From positions 1 to 64,000 of the forward strand of contig CANTFL010000323.1 in NCBI GenBank assembly GCA_947650285.1: DNA of 64,000 nucleotides, read 5' to 3'. Below the pieces are notes generated by a model. It was not told where the DNA came from. It was given only the letters and a program-made list of their open reading frames with translations, and did no database searches. The stretch is from Hyaloperonospora brassicae (lineage: Eukaryota; Oomycota; Peronosporomycetes; Peronosporales; Peronosporaceae). This document shows, piece after piece, positions 20,909 to 30,402 of the stretch. Numbering within the stretch: position 1 is the first letter of the stretch; each line of letters opens with the position of its first letter. The position numbers were made by a program, and so were the translations under genes.

Positions 20909-23900
20909 GTCGCCCCACGTAAAACGTAGGATGCGCGCGCATCCTACGTGGCAATTCGATCGTGTATGCATTGCCCTTGCGATGCAACACTCGAAATGGC
21001 CCAATGTATTTCGGCAGTAGTAAACTACTGCCGACACTAGTGACTGCATGTCCAGGTAAGTTTACCGTAGACAGTAGTACTAGGTCATTAACTTTAAATG
21101 AAAGAACATTTGCTCTTCCATTCTTGTCTGCGTTCCGTTTCTGACGGTCCACCGCATTTGCGATGGAGTCCTGAACGAAAAGGACTACCGCCTCTCGAGT
21201 CAGCAGGAAGTTCTCTGTTGACTCTTTGTTTTGCCTTTCAGTGCGCTTCGTGCGCACTGCTAAGAGATTGTTCTCTTCTTCAGCGAGGTTGTCTTCTTCC
21301 TCGCTGGAATAATCGTTGACGATGCTGAATATCCCAGCATCGTCATCATCATCCGAGTCAGTAATAGCGTCGTCGCTATTATTGAGATGATCTTCTTCAT
21401 CGATGTCGACTTGATCGACATCGGCATCATACGTGACGACGTTAGCGTCGACACGTGATGAGCAAGAGCCAAAACGGTTTTTGCTCGAGCGAGTCCCTCC
21501 CCCCTTATCCAAGAGTCACACTCTATAAGGGCGGGCACACGTGGATGGCGTAGGCCATTCACGTAAAACGGTGTGTGCTGTGTTGAGGCATGCACCGAAT
21601 TATTGATGGCGAATTCCACCATGGGTAGGAATTCGCTCCAACTCGAAAACGAGTGGACATATCCTCGAAGGATCTATTCGAGGACACGATTCGCACGTTC
21701 CGTCTGACCATCTGTTTCGGGATGGTCAGAAGTGGACATCGCCAACCGTGTTCCGAGAGAACGGAACACGGATTGCCAAAGTTCCACCGTGAATCGAGGG
21801 TCACGGTCGGATACGAGTTCACGGGGTAACCCGTGGAGTCTAAAGACAGTGTCGAGAAAGACACGAGCACAACCTTGAGCCTTGATCGACTCGGGTACAG
21901 CAGCAAGATGGACCATCTTGCTGAATCGGTCAACAAACACAAGAATACCATTATTCTTGTGAGCGTCTTCGGGAAAACCGAAGACGAAGTCCATTGAAAC
22001 GGACTACCAGCACTCTGCTGGAACAGGCAGAGGTTGCAATGGTGCACGGGATGAAGGACTAGGCTTCACCCGCTGACAAACCTCGCAATCACGTATGTAC
22101 TTGCGGACAAACTGATACTGGCGTGGCTAGTAAAAGTCACGACTTACCGTGAGGTAAGTCTTTTCTCTCCCACGATGGCCGCTTGTTGGGGCATCGTGAC
22201 AATCGTACATGATGCGTAAACGCATATCATCATGAGCGGGTACGACGACACGAGGCGTGTCGCCGGCAACAGCTGTATAATACAGCAACCCGTTGCGTGT
22301 CGTATACCGATCCGATGAGGATCGGTACAAAGCCGGTAAATCTTTCAATGATTTACTGGATGGATTCAACAGATGATCCATCAATCGCAGAAGATCTTTA
22401 TCTTCTGCGTATGCCTTTCGTACGTCGTCAAGTAAGCTTGACGACGGAACACTGGCTGTCAGTGTCGCAACAGTGGGCTTATCCTCACTGTTGAATTGTG
22501 CGACCGGCTCGAAATCGGGCCGGCGCGAAAGCGCATCAGCGACGACGTTTAGTCGTCCTGGTTTATACTCCACGGAGGAGTTATACTCCGCGAAGAAAGA
22601 CAGCCACCTCGCCATCCTTTGCGAGAGGTGTGGGCTGTTTACGGCCGTGCGTAGTGACGCATGGTCCGTATAGACAACAAACGGTCTATCTCCCAAGAGA
22701 TAGACGCGAAACTTAGCCAGTGCGTACTTCATGGCAAGGAGTTCCTTGTCATGCACTTGGTATTTGCGCTCAGCTGCCTGCAGCTGACGCGACTGATAAC
22801 AGATGACGCGCTCTGCGCCATCTGCATCGAATTGCATTAAAGCACAGCCGATTGCAAAATCGCTGGCGTCACAGACCACATCAAATGGCCTGTCCTGATC
22901 TGCAATCGCCAAGGTCGGCGACTGCATCAAGCTCCGCTTGATACCTTCAAAGGAACGCTGGCACTCAGCGTTCCATGACCACTTGACATTTTTCTTGAGC
23001 AAGCAAGAAAGATGAACAGTCATCTCGGCGTAGTTGCGCGAGTACTTGGGTAAGTACGCTGCTAGCTCAAGGAATTTCTATAGTCCCTTGACATCGACTG
23101 GCACTGGCCAGTCGGTGATCGCCTTGATCTTCTCGGGATCAGGGCGTACGCCGTGTTTACCCACGATGCACCCAAGAAGTGGTATTTCGCTAGCCGCGTA
23201 TATACACTTCTTGAGGTTGGCGTACAACTTATGCTTCTGCTTAAGCTGAATAACCTAAAGAATGTGTCTTCTGATGAATTGTAACGTCCGTCTTTCCTTC
23301 TATAATCTGGCAATGAACGAACACATCGTCAAAGTAACTCGGTGCGAAATCCCGCACCGGTCTCAACAGATTTGTGACACATCTGTTGAATGTTGCAGGG
23401 GCGTTGCTCAGCCCCTGTGGCATCACTAGCCACTCCCACAGCATCCCGCTGGGGGTATTCACTGCCGTGAACGGGATGTCCCGTTCACGCATGAGGATCT
23501 GATAGAATCCATCCATCAGATCCATGGACGAAAAGATGGTACTCTTTGACATACCATCTAGGATTACGTCCTTCCTCGGTATCGGCGTCTGAGCCGGTAC
23601 CGTTGCAGCATTCAACTTGTTGAATGCGTGCACTATCCGCCACCCTCCTGTGGCCTTTCGCACACAGAAGGTCGGAGAGCTGTGAGGGGATGTTGATTCT
23701 CTCACATGGCCCGCTGCTAAGCGATCGGCAAAGAACTTGTCGATCGCTAGTACTTGTTCACGAGGCAGTGGCCACTGCTTCATGACACAGTACTTCGAGC
23801 CCGGTTTGAGATCGATCTCGTGTCGAGTGCCTTTGTCCTTAGGCAACTCGCAAGGTACTGATTCAGGGAATACATCCCTGAATTCGATCAAATCCTTATA

Positions 23901-25189
23901 CAAAGGATTTGCCTGAAGTGACTCCCAGGATTGAGACGTGTATCGCTCAATCCGAGTCTTCTCATCGAGGACACTTTCGTCCATCGATGAGCTGCTGAGA
24001 ACCCTCTTGGTCTCAGCAAATACTGTTGCCGAACGAATACCGGCCACATACTCATCCTCCGTGACGAGTATGCAGATCTGCTTGACTTTGCCACTACGCA
24101 TATCACGCAAGAACCGTTTCGGTTCTAGCGTTGGCAACTGAGTTATCTCCGAAGTTAACTTCGGAGGCACAATCAGATCAAGCGTATAATCGCCTACGCT
24201 TGATCCGTCATTAACCAAGACGTTCAACGTCTCGGTTTCTTCCCGGGAACTTGCTTCCACAGGTTGCTGAGGGCCTGATCCCTCAGCAAGTGACTCTTGA
24301 GGAATTACTTCCTCAAGTACGTGGGGACTTATTCCCTCGACGTCTTCTGACTGTGGCTGTGCAACCACAGTCAGGCACCGATCCTCTACGGTCGACTCTC
24401 CAGTCGACCTAGGATTTCCATGTTGCCCCTTGGAGGCAACAGGTTTCTTTTGTCTAAGATGCTGCCCGCTAGGCATGCATCCATGTCCCGGTCCACTCGA
24501 CTTATTCGAGTGGTGGACCTTCGGCGCTGCCTGTACTTCTGTACAGCCGCCGGGAGCTTGCTCCACAGTGTAGTGATTAACTACACTGTGATCTTGTGCA
24601 GTCGTGCTAACGACCGTACCGAAAGTGAGGCCATCGCACTCACTCGCAGAACATCCACACGCTTGTGGACGCTCCAAGATGTTCATCAGATGGCCATCTG
24701 ATGAACAAGCAGCAGTCATCTTCACGGATCGATGCTGCCAGCTCACCTTTGGCTCGTACTTTCTGATCCAAGGTAATCCCAGGATGACATCAAACTTGTC
24801 ATCCAGATCCAGTACGATGAAGTCACCATCGTACTGTTCGCCCTCTAACGTGTAGTGGATTCCTACTACACGTTTCTCAACGGTTATCGATGCGCCTGTT
24901 GCAAGGCGCACCGTCATCCTTGTGAGGGGAATGTCGCGCTCAACGAACTTGAGCCTACGACCCTCTGGTGACTGGCATCGAACAACTTTGTTCGACGCCC
25001 CACAGTACACTAGGGCACGAAGCGACAAATCATTTGTCGCTTCCAACTTCAAGGTGATGAGCGAAACGTCATCACCAGGTGCAGAGACACACAATGATTG
25101 TGTATCTGGAGCAACTTTCGTCAAGAGATTTGCAAATTCTCTTGAGGTTGCTGGATTAGTAGGGCGCTCCGCCCCTACTAACCCCGACC
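20280..25189 (-). pseudogene. Gypsy-1 pol (protease, RT, RNase H, integrase, chromodomain), several lesions
   Basis: Pol opens in the -1 frame from the gag end. Protease: Ala-Leu-Val-Tyr-Cys-Gly-Ala-Ser, where the catalytic Asp is replaced by Tyr (GAC to TAC). The pepsin-like flap and Ile-Leu-Gly-Leu-Pro-Trp are kept. RT has Tyr-Phe-Asp-Asp near 23330. RNase H (23023-22127) has Asp-Ala-Ser-Asp, Glu-Leu-Leu-Ala and Tyr-Thr-Asp-His-Ala-Ser. Integrase has the His-Cys finger, Met-Asp-Phe-Val, Ser-Asp-Arg-Asp-Pro-Arg-Phe and a Glu in the third block. After an acidic insert and Gly-Arg-Leu-Arg-Pro-Tyr, a linker leads to a C-terminal chromodomain (about 20282-20480; [18 protein letters not shown]). 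Lesions: frameshifts near 23250 and 21510-21530; stops at 23078, 22127, 22004 and 21674. Confidence 0.9.
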
Positions 25190-25196
25190 ATTTTTT
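25156..25196 (-). promoter_or_regulatory. -1 programmed ribosomal frameshift signal between gag and pol
   Basis: On the minus strand, codons TCA AAA AAT contain the slippery heptamer A AAA AAT (25196-25190). After an 8-nt spacer (25189-25182) comes a 9-bp stem, TTAGTAGGG/CCCTACTAA (25181-25173 with 25164-25156), enclosing 8 nt. Gag ends 8-10 nt past the heptamer at TAG, and the -1 frame is open straight into the protease. This is the standard heptamer-spacer-stem layout for retroelement gag-pol frameshifting. Confidence 0.75.
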
Positions 25197-26329
25197 GATG
25201 GCCCGTCTCGCTGTTGCGGCTTCGCAACAGCGCTGGACCCACGCCCATTGCCCTTTCTGGCAAAAGGTCGTCCATTTCGCTCAGTACTGTTTGGTACTGG
25301 GCGTGGAGCACTACACTCGTATGCGTAGTGCCCTAACTTCTGACAGCGATTGCACTTCTGCAATCGCTTGATGTTCGAAGAGCGAGGTCTCTCGCTCTCA
25401 ACATAGCAGAGGTCCATTGGTTCTGGACCTCCGATCTCTTGTCGTCTCGGTGGACGATAAGAGTTTGAGCTAGCATGAGCCTGTCTCATGCTTAAGTCTT
25501 CCTGTTCCGCGGCTGATATCGCATCTTCCAGCGTATTCAGCTCAAGGCGGAACCGATGGCTCGTGACGGGCCCTCCTGTGAGCCCTTGCATGAACACCGT
25601 AATCAACGTGTGTTCATGTACTGGGTTAGCAGTTATACTACTCGCGAGGAGTCGTATATGTTGTGCGTAAGCGTGCACATCACGCTTACCCTGCTTGAGT
25701 TTCAGGAGCTCTGAACGAGCCCTGAACTCAGCCCGTGGCGGCTCAAACGTTTGTCTGAGCCGGAAGTTGAAGTCATCTAGCGACCTAAACTCGTTTGGGT
25801 CGCTACTCTCGAGTCCCAGGGACCAAGTTTTGGCACGCCCTGCCAAGTGGGTTTGAGCAAATGTGAGTTTCATTTGCTCATCTTCGACGCGACGAGACCT
25901 TAGGGCTCTGTCGAGTTCGACAAACCATAGTAACAGGGAGTCCTCCGGGACTCCACTGTACTTGGAGATGTCAACTTTCATGACTTCGGGACGACGCGCA
26001 TGCGCCGTCCCGCCCACAGCAGCATGGAATTGCTGCTGTCTCAACAGCTCTGTCTGTTGAGCACCGAGTTCTCTCAACTGCTCGGCCTGTTGAGAGCCTT
26101 GCTGGTGAAGCAAGGCTACTTTTTCCCTTTCGGCGACAAGTTCATTTTGAATGAACTTGGCTATAGCGGCATGTTGTTGGTCTCTGTCTAGAGACTCCAA
26201 CATGGCGCTAATGGCGAGTTCGCCTACGGTAGAACTCATTCGTTCTACCGCACCCCATTCGATGTCACTCAAATGGGTAAACCCTTCACGCGTGGTGTGA
26301 AAGGTCTCTTCATCATCCAACATGTTCAT
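25178..26329 (-). CDS. Gypsy-1 Gag, intact
   Basis: 383 residues from ATG 26327-26329 to TAG 25178-25180. The N-terminal third is rich in Gln/Glu/Leu with heptad character (about residues 50-100) and probably forms a coiled coil. The retrotransposon gag core follows (about 115-270; Leu-Leu-Trp-Phe-Val-Glu-Leu-Asp-Arg-Ala-Leu, then Leu-Ala-Gly-Arg-Ala-Lys-Thr-Trp). The C-terminal part is basic and carries one zinc knuckle, Cys-Asn-Arg-Cys-Gln-Lys-Leu-Gly-His-Tyr-Ala-Tyr-Glu-Cys (about 330-343). It would form the particle and bind the element RNA. This is the only full-length transposon protein in the window without visible damage. Confidence 0.9.
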   Translation of the reverse strand: MNMLDDEETFHTTREGFTHLSDIEWGAVERMSSTVGELAISAMLESLDRDQQHAAIAKFIQNELVAEREKVALLHQQGSQQAEQLRELGAQQTELLRQQQFHAAVGGTAHARRPEVMKVDISKYSGVPEDSLLLWFVELDRALRSRRVEDEQMKLTFAQTHLAGRAKTWSLGLESSDPNEFRSLDDFNFRLRQTFEPPRAEFRARSELLKLKQGKRDVHAYAQHIRLLASSITANPVHEHTLITVFMQGLTGGPVTSHRFRLELNTLEDAISAAEQEDLSMRQAHASSNSYRPPRRQEIGGPEPMDLCYVESERPRSSNIKRLQKCNRCQKLGHYAYECSAPRPVPNSTERNGRPFARKGNGRGSSAVAKPQQRDGPSKNGRG

Positions 26330-26354
26330 GTTGGATGTTGTGGTCCTTGGAAGG

Positions 26355-26371
26355 ACTACAAAGTGCTACCA
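26355..26371 (-). promoter_or_regulatory. Gypsy-1 candidate primer-binding site
   Basis: Two bases after the 5' LTR the minus strand starts TGGTAGCACT. TGG is the complement of the universal tRNA CCA end. I cannot name the tRNA. Confidence 0.5.
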
Positions 26372-26373
26372 GG

Positions 26374-26764
26374 TGTAACGGGGCACACCCTTGCGTGAAC
26401 TTAACGCAAGGGTTTCGGTGCCCCGACAGACGTACACGTGGCAAGCGAGGAAGCGTAGGCAAGGTAAAAGCAGAACTGTTATATTAATATAATCAAGTCT
26501 TTAAACTACTGTCTCTCTGTTTGACTTCACTTAATTATCTTAATATAACTGAGTGTATGGTGACGTCTCGTCACCACTCATTGCGCGCGTCTTGCGGCGA
26601 TTGGTGGGTTGATATCATCAAGATATCAACCAATGAACAGACTCTTTGGTCGACCCTTCAATATCACCACTTTGGTGATATTGTTCAAAGAATATTCAAA
26701 TTCATATTCTTTATTGTCACTTTCCTTAAAGTGACAATTCCATGTAACGAGCTGCCCCGTTACA
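26374..26764 (-). repeat. Gypsy-1 5' LTR
   Basis: 391 bp, differing from the 3' LTR at three positions. Here a 10-bp hairpin GGTTGATATC/GATATCAACC is perfect, while the 3' LTR has one mismatch in it. Target duplication CTGCT follows at 26765-26769. Confidence 0.95.
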
Positions 26765-26769
26765 CTGCT

Positions 26770-27900
26770 CCTGCGGCACGCACCCGACTTGGTACGGGCA
26801 TATGACTGGAGACTTCTAGCGCCGGGGCGTGTCCAGAAGACAGGTGAGTGTCAGTACCCGGAGCAGCGAATTATTATCCAGCTCGAGCAGTAGCAAGACG
26901 GTATCCATCGGTACATTGCGGCAGACAACGTTGAAGATTAGCGAACGGCGGCCGACTGTCTGACGCTACGCCGGAGTAAAGCCGCCTAAGGCATAGTCTT
27001 TTACGCGCATCCGCAAGTCCACGGGCTTCCGTGGAGTGACCCGGACTCTATAGCAAACAAACACGTCCAACGGGCATTAAAAACCTAACCATTTCGGTTG
27101 TTGAAAGGGTCAGGAATTGCACTCACTCTACCGGTGGTTAGGCTCGAGGAGGCAGCGCGTACTAGCGCTTGGCAAGCGGACGCATTATCACAGACACCAG
27201 TTTATTTGTGGGCCTACGGCACCGAACTCACAGCATACCAGGTCTGGGTCTGCTATCGGGTCGCGGTCCGGCAACTAAATCTGTATTTTACGGGAAGGGG
27301 GCTTGACCCCTCTTGTCACAAGCTTCATTGCTGTCGTGGGGCGAGCGAGACGCTGGAACACATCTTCTAATCCTGCCCCTGCGCGCAGTCCTGTTGGCAG
27401 AAACTGATATGCCATTGGACGGGAGAACGCTGGAGGATGGATCAACTACACGACTTTCGCTCCAATAGTGCAAGTAGGTCGGCGCCGACGCTATCCAAGG
27501 TGGCCGAAGACCGTTTAACGCGGGATCATCCGGACGAAGATACGGAATATGCGAAGGTCTGGAGGAGGCTCTGGCGTCTGCTGAGCAGCATCTGTGTAAC
27601 TACGTTGTGAATCCAAGGGAACAGAGTTGTTTTTTAACGCGAGGAAGTCACGCTCGCAAGAAGATTCGAGGCGTTTTGGCAAAACGGCATGCGGCAACTC
27701 CGGGCTGTAGCAAAGTGGGAATTCCGCAGGACCGAGACGAAAATTCATGAAGCACGCCTGCTATTATGTCATCGACACATCGCAAGGCAACCAAGAGAGC
27801 CGTCGCCTATGGTGACCAGCCCCGTACACCGCCGGACTCGAACGAGGCACCGGCGTTGCTAACCAGGCATAAGATCTATCAGGTATCTTGCAACCGGTAA
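26770..27900 (+). pseudogene. LINE-1 C-terminal part
   Basis: The frame 27098-27370 (Trp-Gln-Ala-Asp-Ala-Leu ... Tyr-Arg-Val-Ala-Val-Arg-Gln-Leu) continues LINE-1 and ends in the Cys/His finger found after many LINE RTs (His-Cys-Cys-Arg-Gly-Ala-Ser-Glu-Thr-Leu-Glu-His-Ile-Phe, with Ser-Cys-Pro-Cys after a stop). The frame after it (about 27500-27800) resembles the fragment at 29254-29790: Ile-Cys-Val-Thr-Thr-Leu here against Ile-Cys-Lys-Thr-Thr-Leu there, then Met-Arg-Gln-Leu-Arg-Ala against Ile-Arg-Gln-Leu-Arg-Ala. Several stops are present. The 3' end of the element is not sharply defined. Confidence 0.6.
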
Positions 27901-29253
27901 ATGGTGAAATAGACACGTCTGCTTCTCTCTCTATCTCACAAAGCGTATCTTACGTGATGTCCTACAGTTAATATCTTGTTGTCGCAGGTTCAGCGTGGCT
28001 TCAACAAAGATCATTTTCTTTACCGGCAAGCCATCAGTAGCCATGATAAGCCACTTCCCAATATGGGCTCTTCAAACAACAACGGACCGAGACGAAGACC
28101 TCCTAAGAGCCACTCATCTGCCCCCCTTACCTTGGACGGGAAGTCCCCCTTCGTGGGGCCAACGTGAAAAGGGGGGGCTCTTCTCCGCTGCGCGTGCTAC
28201 GGGAGGCAACGCAGCGTGCGACCCGAGAGGGAAGCAATCCTCCGGCATCCGGGAGGGAAGGCGACAGAGGTCGGCATCCCCGTGACTTTTTTAGTTCCTG
28301 CTCTTCACGAAGTGCCTCCCCTCGCGCCGACTCGTTCGCTGCGCGCGATACCCTTTCCCACGAAGTGAACTCTTCTAAGAACGTGATGACCTGTTGAGAT
28401 CCAGTACCGGTCGTTTATGTCTTGAAGCACCAGGCCACGATACTCTTCGTCTCGTGATGCGCCTGGGCACGTCTGCACTAGATTGTGCAATGGGATCGGC
28501 CCGAAGGGCAGGGCAAGTCGATCACCACGGAAGCGGCCAAGGATTACGACAAGATGGCACGTTGGGACTTCCTAAGTGGAACAGGCCTCCTAGTCATGCG
28601 CCCTCTGTCCCCTGAAGCAGATGAAGCGCGAAGCGACGCGTAGCCCAGCCCGGCCATCCGGTCAAGCGTGCGCACAAAGCTCTAACCCCGGACTTGGTCA
28701 ACAGTCATTATCACGTGGCCTTTCGAGAGTGTCTTCCGTGACGTCTGGAGCATCGAGCCAGCAGAATGAGAAACGTGGTAGGCGAGAGTTCGTGTCATAA
28801 TAGATGGCCGAGGTGGTTTCCACACAACAGACATCTTACGAGTGATAAGTAGCTCTAATGGACGATCAGACCTCTCTTTCTAGCCATCATGATAAGCCAT
28901 CGTCCTCCTTTCATGTTGGTACTGCTTAGCAAGTTAGGGACAAAGGTGCCCTGTGGCACTAGCCCTCGCCGTTGCGCTCCATAAGTCGATCTGACGCGAT
29001 ATTGTACACACGCAGATGAACGCCGGCTTTGTCTAATATCTGACCACTACTTGTGCACATCAGACAGATGACACACATCAGAATACTGTGCTTTGCTGCC
29101 GACTCGGCAGAACGCTAAGATATTTACACAAATTACACATTAGGACTGCAAATGACCGCATCACACCACACAATATTTGTTGTTGTTCGCAGATGGTCTA
29201 TTTACACGGAATTAACTATGTGCATGATCTCTGGTACAGCCTTAGCCAAGATG
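27901..29253. other. Unassigned sequence between LINE pieces
   Basis: No recognisable gene. A frame at 27995-28285 is Gly/Arg/Ser-rich with no known motif. A GC-rich stretch around 28125-28330 contains G runs and AGG/GGGAGG repeats. Confidence 0.4.
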
Positions 29254-29790
29254 TCAGCGCCGGAGGATCCGGGGGCTGATCTGGGCTGTGCCCAGGTAAG
29301 CTTGGTGACCCTTTCGGGTCGTGTTCGAGTAACTCGATGCACGCATATAGCATGGCTCCCCGAACAGTCGAAGACACTTGTCTGTGCGCTCTGGTCGCGA
29401 GTGCGCGAAGTTGGCGGATGCATGTAGCGTAAATATAGGTCGTAGTGCTGGTAATGTCTTTCTTAAGTGCCTGATAGACCGCGTCGTTCCGGTCCGCTCA
29501 TAGCGTGGTCTTACAGATCGTCGCGAGAATGTGCCATATTTGCTTCCACATCCGCTCAGCCGCTTCCTGATCCTCCTGAAATCGGTCCGCAAGGAGTGCC
29601 TTCCTGTTCTCTGGTATGCTGGCGAACTGTCTGCTGGCACACGCGCCAAAGTAGTGTTTGAGTACCTGGGAGATGCACGATCCCCCATCCAGTGCCCGAC
29701 CAGCTTGGTCCACCCCGCGACAGCATAGGAGCAGTCCCAAAACAAGTGCGCCAATGTCTCCACTCCACCCTCACACCACACAATGGTCAT
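29254..29790 (-). pseudogene. LINE C-terminal fragment of the LINE-1 type
   Basis: Minus-strand pieces in alternating frames read Cys-Glu-Gly-Gly-Val-Glu-Thr-Leu-Ala-His-Leu-Phe-Trp-Asp-Cys-Ser-Tyr, the post-RT Cys/His finger, then a conserved segment with Trp-Lys-Gln-Ile-Trp-His-Ile-Leu-Ala-Thr-Ile-Cys-Lys-Thr-Thr-Leu. The same arrangement follows the finger in LINE-1 at about 27340-27720. It is therefore a 5'-truncated relic of the same LINE group in the opposite orientation. At least two frameshifts are present. Confidence 0.65.
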
Positions 29791-30402
29791 GCACCATCGA
29801 CTTGATGTCGAGACAAAGCTGCGTCCTCAGTCCTGAATAGATGATCTGCGACGACTCGACATCCCCGTCATCCCCGATGTCGATATCTTTTTGTAATATT
29901 TAGCTGTCACCCTGACGCATCGCAAGCCATGCAAGCAGCAGGCGACGAATGTAGAGTCAACCGTCGACCAGCGACGCAATCACATTATACAGCGCGTGTC
30001 GCTCACTCTCTTGCGACATCTGCCGACGTCATCGACGACATCACTGTGACCCGAGTTGGTCGTCCGCCACCAGAGCTGCCCAAAATCACGAGGGGCGAAC
30101 CCATCCACCCAACTCGGCCACGACGCTGCAGAAGTCAAGTCATACCCTAAGGTCCGCTCCAAGAGCGGACAAAGTCAGTTTTCCGACCAGCTCTCGTACG
30201 CTCCGCCACATTACATCCGCTCCATCCACCCAACTATCCTAACTTTCTACTCCACACCCATCCTAAACATCCTCCCATCCTAAACATCCACCCACACATC
30301 CACACTTCATCCCCATCCTAAACATCCGCCTTTACCGTCCCATATCCCCCTCGCCGTCCCGCCTCATGCTTCCGTCCCGGCAGCCGCCGCGTCCGCCGCC
30401 CT
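29791..30402. other. Upstream region of the glycosyltransferase-like gene, with short repeats
   Basis: A pyrimidine-rich leader (about 30180-30400). CCCATCCTAAACATCC occurs three times, at 30257-30272, 30274-30289 and 30312-30327. A 7-bp-arm hairpin GTCCGCT/AGCGGAC lies at 30152-30170. No convincing Inr match was found; TTCATCCCCATCCT (30306-30319) is the closest, with two mismatches. Confidence 0.5.

Larger units (their letters stand above)
18774..26764 (-). mobile_element. Gypsy-1: chromodomain Gypsy retrotransposon tiled with short inverted repeats
   Basis: Two LTRs of exactly 391 bp with 3 mismatches, each TGTAAC...GTTACA, bound a 7991-bp element. A perfect 5-bp duplication CTGCT flanks it (18769-18773, 26765-26769). 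Minus-strand order is gag, protease, RT, RNase H, integrase, chromodomain, so it belongs to the chromovirus-type Gypsy/Metaviridae. Gag is intact; pol has one protease active-site change, two frameshifts and four stop codons. Behind pol, towards the 3' LTR, a plus-strand (antisense) frame of 532 codons occurs. The whole element is filled with perfect short hairpins (see findings). High LTR identity shows a recent insertion. Confidence 0.93.
7055..27900 (+). mobile_element. LINE-1: outer non-LTR retrotransposon, split by Copia and Gypsy-1
   Basis: After removing the Copia (12305-17172) and Gypsy-1 (18774-26764) insertions, the remaining pieces read as one plus-strand non-LTR element: gag-like ORF1 with a CCHC knuckle and an OTU-like domain, then an APE-type endonuclease, RT, and a C-terminal Cys/His finger. 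The RT frame resumes across the Copia site, where the motif Gln-Gln-Gly-Phe-Val joins a His-Gly-Arg-Gln-Met segment. The 5' boundary is obscured by the hAT element. The 3' end is estimated from where similarity to the related fragment at 29254-29790 ends. Many frameshifts and stops make it non-functional. It is the oldest layer of the nest. Confidence 0.75.

Noticed and set aside
27834..27870. tRNA-like B box GTTCGAGTCC and A-box-like TGGTTAGC on the minus strand
   Set aside because: Boxes are too close together and no cloverleaf can be drawn; the region is LINE-1 sequence.
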